Source of the DNA: Kitasatospora sp. NBC_01266 | GTDB lineage: Bacteria; Actinomycetota; Actinomycetes; Streptomycetales; Streptomycetaceae | Direction: 5' to 3' | DNA: 64,000 bases | Assembly (NCBI RefSeq): GCF_036242395.1 | Contig: NZ_CP108458.1 | Span: 2,108,001 to 2,172,000 of the forward strand | Part shown: positions 59,644-64,000 of the stretch, one piece after another | How positions within the stretch are numbered: the first letter of the stretch is position 1 | Layout: each line of letters opens with the position of its first letter | The notes under the pieces: model-generated | Database searches by the model: none | Told to the model about the DNA's origin: nothing | What the model saw: only the letters and a program-made list of their open reading frames with translations | Made by a program: the position numbers and the translations under genes

Positions 59644-60611
59644 GGCCCACCACCCCCCAGGGCGGGCCGCAGCGAGCCGGTGTCACGCGCCGGCCGGGCG
59701 GCGGCCCAGCTGCCGGTCAGGAATCCGAGCACGGTGGCCCCGGTGCCCAGGCAGAGCGCGGCCAGGGTGCGCACATCGCCCGCCGCGCCCGGCCGCACCG
59801 CGCGCAGCGCGGCCTTCGGCAGGGTGGCCCGCAGGTAGCGCCGCTCGCTGGCCAGCGCCGCCCCGGGCCCGCTGTACCGGGCGACGATCGCCTTGGAGCG
59901 GCCCTCGGCGTAGCAGCGGGCGCGGAAGTAGGTCCACCGGGCCCGTGCGGCGGGCACGTGGTGCCGCACGGCCGCGGCCGGCTCGTAGCGCAGCACGGCG
60001 CCCGGGTTGCGGGCCGCCAGCCGCAGGCACAGCTCGGTCTCCTCGCAGCCGGTCGGCCGGGTGCCGACCCGCCCGAGGTCGACCCGGAAGCCCCCGGCGG
60101 CGAGCAGTTCGGCGCGCCGGAAGGACATGTTGGCACCGATGAAGTTCCTTACTCCGCAGGCCTCTTCGGGCAGGCCGCGGTAGGAGCAGCCGACCACCCA
60201 GTCGAACTCGGGCGGGAACCAGGCCGGTCGGCCCCGCTCCCAGGCGGGCCGGACCAGCCCGCCCACGCCCAGCACCGCGGGTTCGCGGTAGCCGGCCAGC
60301 AGCTGCCGGGTCCAGTCCGGGTCGGCCGCGGCGTCGTCGTCCAGGAACGCGACCACCTCGCAGCGCGCGGCGGCCACCCCGGTGTTGCGGGCCCCGGAGA
60401 GCCCTTGCGCTTCTTGATTGACCGTCACTTCGACGTCCGAAAAGGCCTGTTCGGCGCGCTCGGCGAGTTCGGGGCAGTGGTCGACCACCAGCAGCAGCTG
60501 CTCGGCCGGGTGCCGCTGGCCGCGCACCGAGCGCACGGCGGCGGTCAGGTCGTCCCAACGCCGGGTGGTGTAGGCGCAGATCACGACGGAGAGGGTGGGC
60601 AGGGTGTTCAT
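59640..60611 (-). CDS. GT2 glycosyltransferase
   Basis: This 323-residue GT-A enzyme opens with LSVVICAYTTRRWDDLTAAV, the nucleotide-sugar fold. QGLSGARNTGVAAARCEVVAFLDDDAAAD carries the metal-binding DDD. NFIGANMSFRRAELLAAGGF and GCEETELCLRLA (EDxELxxR-like) mark the acceptor and base region. One C-terminal hydrophobic segment could tether it to the membrane. The family adds sugars to lipid-linked intermediates. GGAGG is five bases before the ATG at 60611, which overlaps the flippase stop. It belongs to a coupled run of five genes. Confidence 0.88.
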   Translation of the reverse strand: MNTLPTLSVVICAYTTRRWDDLTAAVRSVRGQRHPAEQLLLVVDHCPELAERAEQAFSDVEVTVNQEAQGLSGARNTGVAAARCEVVAFLDDDAAADPDWTRQLLAGYREPAVLGVGGLVRPAWERGRPAWFPPEFDWVVGCSYRGLPEEACGVRNFIGANMSFRRAELLAAGGFRVDLGRVGTRPTGCEETELCLRLAARNPGAVLRYEPAAAVRHHVPAARARWTYFRARCYAEGRSKAIVARYSGPGAALASERRYLRATLPKAALRAVRPGAAGDVRTLAALCLGTGATVLGFLTGSWAAARPARDTGSLRPALGGGGP

Positions 60612-61978
60612 CACGTCCTCCGTTCGGGGAGCCAGCGCCGCATGGTGAGCAGCAGCGGCAGGGCCAGCACGCACTCGGCGAGCAGCCAGGCCAGCGCCAC
60701 TCCGGTCAGCCCGAGGACGGGCATCAGCACGGTCACCAGGCCCAGCACCAGCACGCAGAGCGCGCCCTGCAGGCCGACCGCCCAGCCGAGTCGCCGCCGG
60801 GCCCGGGCCACCGCGATGGCCACGTCCAGCACCAGGTTGGGCAGCGCGGCCAGCGCCAGCAGCCGCAGCGGGGTGGTGCCCTCGGCGGCATAGCCGGGAC
60901 CGAAGACCCGCAGCACCCAGGGGGCCAGCGCGATCACCAGCACGACGCCGGCGCCGATCAGCGCGGCGTTGTGCCGCAGTACGGTGCGGGCGTGCTCGGC
61001 CAGCCGGGCGGGTTCGTGCGCGGCCTCCACGATCAGCGAGGCGCTCATGTTCCAGGCCACCTGGAAGAGCGCGTAGGCGATCACCCAGGCCAGCGAGAAG
61101 TAGGCGTTGTGCTCGGGGCCGAGCTGGTTCAGCACCAGCAGCGGCACCACGTTGTAGGCGCTCAGCCGGAACAGCGAGCCGAGGTAGTCGGCGGCGGCGT
61201 AGCGCAGCAGCCCGGTCGGCAGCGGGTCCGGGTGCCGCTGCCGTCGGCGCTCGGGCAGCGCCCGGCCGAACAGGTAGCCGCTGGTGACGGTGAGCGAGAC
61301 GGCCAGCGCGCCGGCCCAGGAGAGCAGGATCCCGGAGCGCACCACCAGCAGCCCGCAGAGCAGCAGGAGCAGCGTCTTGACCACCGCGAAGACGCCGTTC
61401 TCGGCGAGCACCCAGCCGGGTCGGCGCAGCCCGGTCAGCGCGCCGTCCTGGATGACGAAGATCGCGTATCCGGCGGTGCCCGCCACGAAGCCCAGCGCGG
61501 CCGGCCAGCTCCGCAGGAAGTCGAGCCCCGGGGCGAGCCTCGGGATCAGCAGCAGGAATCCGACAGCGGCCAGCGCACTGGCCGTCCCGGCCGCGAGGTA
61601 GCAGCGCAGCACCAGCCGGGCGGGCCGCCGCCCGGCGGCGGCGGGCAGGAAGCGGATCAGCACGTCGTTCAGGTTGAGCTGGCCGAAGCCGGCCAGCAGC
61701 GTCGCGGCGGAGACCACCGCATAGGCCAGGCCCACGTCCCGCACGCTGTACCAGGAGGTGGCGAAGAGCCAGAAGACCGCGCCCAGCGAGGCGGTGAGCA
61801 GTGAACTGAGGGTCAGCAGATGGCCGTTGCGCAGCAGCCGGCCGCCGTCGGCGGGCTCGGCGCGCAGCCGGCGCACGGCCGGCAGTCCGCGCACCCGGGT
61901 GCGCAGCAGTTCCGGATAGCCGCACTGCGCCGCCGGCAACCCTGGTGGTCGCGACGCCGGAGTGCGCAGGGCGGCCAT
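60611..61978 (-). CDS. Wzx/MATE-type polysaccharide flippase
   Basis: This 455-residue protein has about 12-14 transmembrane helices of the polysaccharide-exporter (PST/MurJ-like) type, with the start LLRNGHLLTLSSLLTASLGA and repeated GxxRRxGW loops. It should move a lipid-linked repeat unit or whole oligosaccharide across the membrane. The 45 residues before the first helix are Arg/Pro-rich and cytoplasmic. Its stop overlaps the next GT2 start (TGATG), and it starts three bases after the GT2 gene upstream. Confidence 0.85.
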   Translation of the reverse strand: MAALRTPASRPPGLPAAQCGYPELLRTRVRGLPAVRRLRAEPADGGRLLRNGHLLTLSSLLTASLGAVFWLFATSWYSVRDVGLAYAVVSAATLLAGFGQLNLNDVLIRFLPAAAGRRPARLVLRCYLAAGTASALAAVGFLLLIPRLAPGLDFLRSWPAALGFVAGTAGYAIFVIQDGALTGLRRPGWVLAENGVFAVVKTLLLLLCGLLVVRSGILLSWAGALAVSLTVTSGYLFGRALPERRRQRHPDPLPTGLLRYAAADYLGSLFRLSAYNVVPLLVLNQLGPEHNAYFSLAWVIAYALFQVAWNMSASLIVEAAHEPARLAEHARTVLRHNAALIGAGVVLVIALAPWVLRVFGPGYAAEGTTPLRLLALAALPNLVLDVAIAVARARRRLGWAVGLQGALCVLVLGLVTVLMPVLGLTGVALAWLLAECVLALPLLLTMRRWLPERRT

Positions 61979-61981
61979 GGT

Positions 61982-63301
61982 TCAGGCCTCGATCCGCAGT
62001 TCCCTGGCGCGGCTGCGCAGGTAGCCGAACGGGCCGTAGGCCAGCCCGCGCAGCTCCTGGCGGACCAGTGTGTCGCCGGTCGGCTCGACGCCGGGCGAGG
62101 CGGCCTGCTGGTAGCGGGTGCGGCGGCGCAGGGCGTGCCGCACGCCGCCCGGCAGCCGGCGCACCAGGGCCGGGAGCATGCCGGGTTCGGCGGCGAGGGC
62201 GGCGAGCAGGAAGGCGCCGCAGCCGGCGCCGTAGCCGAACGCCTGGTTGACCACGGCCGCCGAACGGCGTTGGTGGCGGTGCCAGATCAGCGCCTCCGGC
62301 TGGTAGGCCAGCGTCCAGCCGGCCGCCAGCGTCCGGAAGAAGGCGAGCAGGTCGTCCCCGCCCTTGGCCGGCGTGCCGACGCCGGTCGCCGGGTCGAAGC
62401 CGCCCATCCCGCGCAGCGCCGCGGTGCGGAAGGCCATGTTCGCGCCGGTGCCGAAGGATCCGGCGGTGAACGGGAAGAGCGGGTCGCGCGGCGGCCGGGC
62501 CAGCGACCAACTGGCCGGGCGGAAGCCCTTGGTGAAGCCGCAGAGCCGTTCCTGGGCAGCCTGCGCCGGAGTCTGCAGCTCGGCCGGCAGGACCAGCCCG
62601 GTCACGCAGCCCACCCGCGGGTCGGCGGCGAAGGTCCGGGCCAGCGCGGCCAGCCAGCCGGGATCGGCCAGCGTGTCGTCGTCGGTGAAGGCGCAGATGG
62701 TGCCGCGCGCGGCGGCCAGGGCCCGGTTGTGGGCCCTGGCCAACCCCGCCACCGGCTCGCGCAGGTAGCGCACTTGGCTCGGGTAGCGGGTGCGGACCAG
62801 GGTGCGGGCGTCGTCGCTCGACGGCGCGTTGTCCACCACGATCAGCTCGTGGCGCGGATAGTCACCGCGCAGCAACGAGTCGAGGCAGAGCTGGAGTTGG
62901 TCCACCCGGTTGTGGGTGGCGACGATCACGCTGATCAGCGGCGGGGCGGCGGCGGGGCCGGGCGGCACGGCTGCCGCGCGGGCCGCCGAGCTCGCCGGCA
63001 GGTCCGCCGGCTGCGCTGCCTGGTGGGCGAGTTCACGATGTGCGGCATCGACCAGCAGTCGGCACAGTCCGGCCCGGTCGCCGGGTGCGCCGCTGGCGGT
63101 GACCAGCCCGAGCGGGTGTCCACGCAGCCGCACCAACGCCAACACGCGTCCGTCAGGGCCGGTCGGCGCCTGGCCGCCGGGCGAGCGCAGCTCGCCGGGC
63201 GCCTCCAGGTCCAACTCGACGACCTGCACGGGGGTGTAGAGCGAGTCGCGGGCGGCAGGGCGGGGGCAGGCCGGGTTGGGACGCCGGTCGGAGCCGTTCA
63301 T
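61982..63301 (-). CDS. GT2 glycosyltransferase with N-terminal extension
   Basis: This 439-residue protein has an N-terminal region of about 115 residues (VVELDLEAPGELRSPGG and so on), a small beta-rich domain I do not recognise. The GT-A catalytic domain follows: ISVIVATHNRVDQLQLCLDS, ELIVVDNAPSS, AGLARAHNRALAAARG, FTDDDTLADPGWL (metal DDD), GANMAFRTAAL and GTPAKGGDDLLAFF near the catalytic base. The ATG overlaps the stop of the following GT2 gene. Proteins with such extensions occur in actinobacterial surface-polysaccharide clusters. Donor and acceptor are unknown. Confidence 0.85.
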   Translation of the reverse strand: MNGSDRRPNPACPRPAARDSLYTPVQVVELDLEAPGELRSPGGQAPTGPDGRVLALVRLRGHPLGLVTASGAPGDRAGLCRLLVDAAHRELAHQAAQPADLPASSAARAAAVPPGPAAAPPLISVIVATHNRVDQLQLCLDSLLRGDYPRHELIVVDNAPSSDDARTLVRTRYPSQVRYLREPVAGLARAHNRALAAARGTICAFTDDDTLADPGWLAALARTFAADPRVGCVTGLVLPAELQTPAQAAQERLCGFTKGFRPASWSLARPPRDPLFPFTAGSFGTGANMAFRTAALRGMGGFDPATGVGTPAKGGDDLLAFFRTLAAGWTLAYQPEALIWHRHQRRSAAVVNQAFGYGAGCGAFLLAALAAEPGMLPALVRRLPGGVRHALRRRTRYQQAASPGVEPTGDTLVRQELRGLAYGPFGYLRSRARELRIEA

Positions 63302-64000
63302 CGCTCCCCCACGGCCTTCGTCCGTGCGGGCCGGGCACCCGGGCGCTCGGCGATCAGGGTACGCAGTACCCGTCGGCCGTCCGATACCGCGTGCAGGTGC
63401 GAGCGCCCACCGCGGCGAGGGAGTTCGAAGCTGGGGACCTCGGCGATCCGAAGTCCCTTGCGCAGGGCGTGCGCGACCATCTCGGCCTCGATCTCGAAGC
63501 CGGTGGCGCGCAGCTCCAGGGTGTCCAGGAAGCCGCGCCGGAACGCGCAGAAGCCGTAGCAGAGGTCGGTCAGCCGGGCCCCGTAGAGCCGGTTGACCAC
63601 GGCGAGCAGGGCCCGGTTGCCGAGAGACCGCACGGTGGTGAGGTCACTGGAACCGCCGCCGGAGAGGTAGCGCGAGCCCTTCACGAAGTCGTAGCCGTGG
63701 TCCAGGAAGTGGATGTAGTGCGGGATCTCGCCGGGCGACATCGAGCCGTCGGCGTCGATCATCACGACGTACTCCCCGGTCGCGGCGGCGAAGCCGGTGC
63801 GCAGCGCGTTGCCCTTGCCGGGGCCGCTCTGGCGCACGGTGCGCACGGACGGCAGGCAGCTGGTGGCCATCCGCAGGGTGGCGTCGGTGGAGTCGCCGTC
63901 GACCAGCAGGACCTCGTCCACGCAGCGCGGGATCTGTTCGAACACCCAGGGGATGTTGCGGGCCTCGTCACGGGCCGGGACGACCAGGCTGACGGTGTGT
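63298..64000 (-). CDS. GT2 glycosyltransferase (DPM1-like), 5' end beyond window
   Basis: The visible 230 residues lack the true start. They include SLVVPARDEARNIPW, VDEVLLVDGDSTDATL, GPGKGNALRTGFAAATGEYVVMIDADGSM (metal DAD), GSRYLSGGGSSDLTTVRSLGNRALLAVVNRLYGARLTDLCYGFCAFRR and GFEIEAEM. This is the pattern of dolichol-phosphate-mannose-synthase-like enzymes, which put a sugar on a polyprenyl phosphate. It is the most upstream visible gene of the polysaccharide operon and overlaps the next GT2 by four bases. Confidence 0.88.
   Translation of the reverse strand, partial: HTVSLVVPARDEARNIPWVFEQIPRCVDEVLLVDGDSTDATLRMATSCLPSVRTVRQSGPGKGNALRTGFAAATGEYVVMIDADGSMSPGEIPHYIHFLDHGYDFVKGSRYLSGGGSSDLTTVRSLGNRALLAVVNRLYGARLTDLCYGFCAFRRGFLDTLELRATGFEIEAEMVAHALRKGLRIAEVPSFELPRRGGRSHLHAVSDGRRVLRTLIAERPGARPARTKAVGER

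Noticed and set aside
1..64000. tRNA, rRNA, insertion sequences, prophage or integrative element
   Set aside because: No cloverleaf, rRNA-like stretch, transposase, integrase or flanking direct repeats were seen; broken genes look like local deletions or single-base changes.

Overview
The window is chromosomal DNA of a very GC-rich actinomycete, most likely a member of the Streptomycetaceae (Streptomyces or Kitasatospora). The reasons are the strong G/C bias at third codon positions, frequent GTG and TTG starts, dense 1-4 base overlaps between operon genes, and typical families: a SpoIIE-type phosphatase with PAS and GAF domains, a SARP/NB-ARC/TPR regulator, a DUF397 protein, a MAB_1171c/ImmA-IrrE/XRE operon, a HelD helicase and a Tat-exported phosphatase. 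No rRNA, tRNA, CRISPR array, insertion sequence or prophage was seen.

Layout. 1-4.6 kb: a lipoprotein divergent from a Liv-type ABC transporter (fused permease plus two ATPases). 4.7-11.9 kb: housekeeping and regulatory genes (XRE regulator/map, tam with two operators, an MFS exporter and an aminotransferase that both carry frameshifts, a zinc alcohol dehydrogenase divergent from an MmyB-like regulator, DUF1876). 12.1-17.6 kb: a proline-rich repeat protein, a broken serine hydrolase, the XRE - ImmA/IrrE - MAB_1171c - DinB operon, a zinc-ribbon protein and a DUF3533-like exporter whose C-terminus lies in a 15-bp repeat array. 17.7-27.2 kb: a 1022-residue sensor phosphatase, an acyl-CoA synthetase, a large secreted S8-type protease and endonuclease IV. 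27.4-35.4 kb: a two-gene CDP-glycerol-transferase-like unit, two STAND/TPR proteins facing each other across a strong inverted repeat (one is a SARP regulator), a 69-residue secreted-looking peptide, and an orphan DUF397 with a truncated partner. 35.4-42.6 kb: amidohydrolase, VOC protein, HelD, an NCS2 nucleobase permease with a long structured leader, and trpS behind a trpL attenuator. 42.6-44.3 kb: a Tat phosphatase. 44.4-52.1 kb: a fatty-acid/acyl-CoA degradation cluster bracketed by two copies of one 16-bp operator next to a TetR gene. 52.1-54.2 kb: unknown proteins. 54.2-64 kb: an exopolysaccharide cluster (ATP-grasp, GH16, deacetylase, flippase, three GT2 enzymes) that runs off the right edge.

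Working together. The acyl-CoA cluster looks like one regulon: a kinase-like protein and three acyl-CoA dehydrogenases on the plus strand, two SDRs and a quinone-oxidoreductase-like enzyme on the minus strand, all behind the same operator. The trpS leader encodes a 13-residue peptide with two adjacent Trp codons and competing hairpins, a classic ribosome-mediated attenuator. The SARP regulator followed by a separately promoted small gene copies the afsR-afsS layout, but here the small product looks exported.

The observations I rate highest are the STAND/SARP-peptide module, the trpL-trpS attenuator, the recurrent TGAC-N5-GTCA palindrome whose TGA is the stop codon of the preceding gene, the paired TetR operators, and the acidic polyproline repeat protein. 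All calls come from reading the sequence alone; no database search was done.
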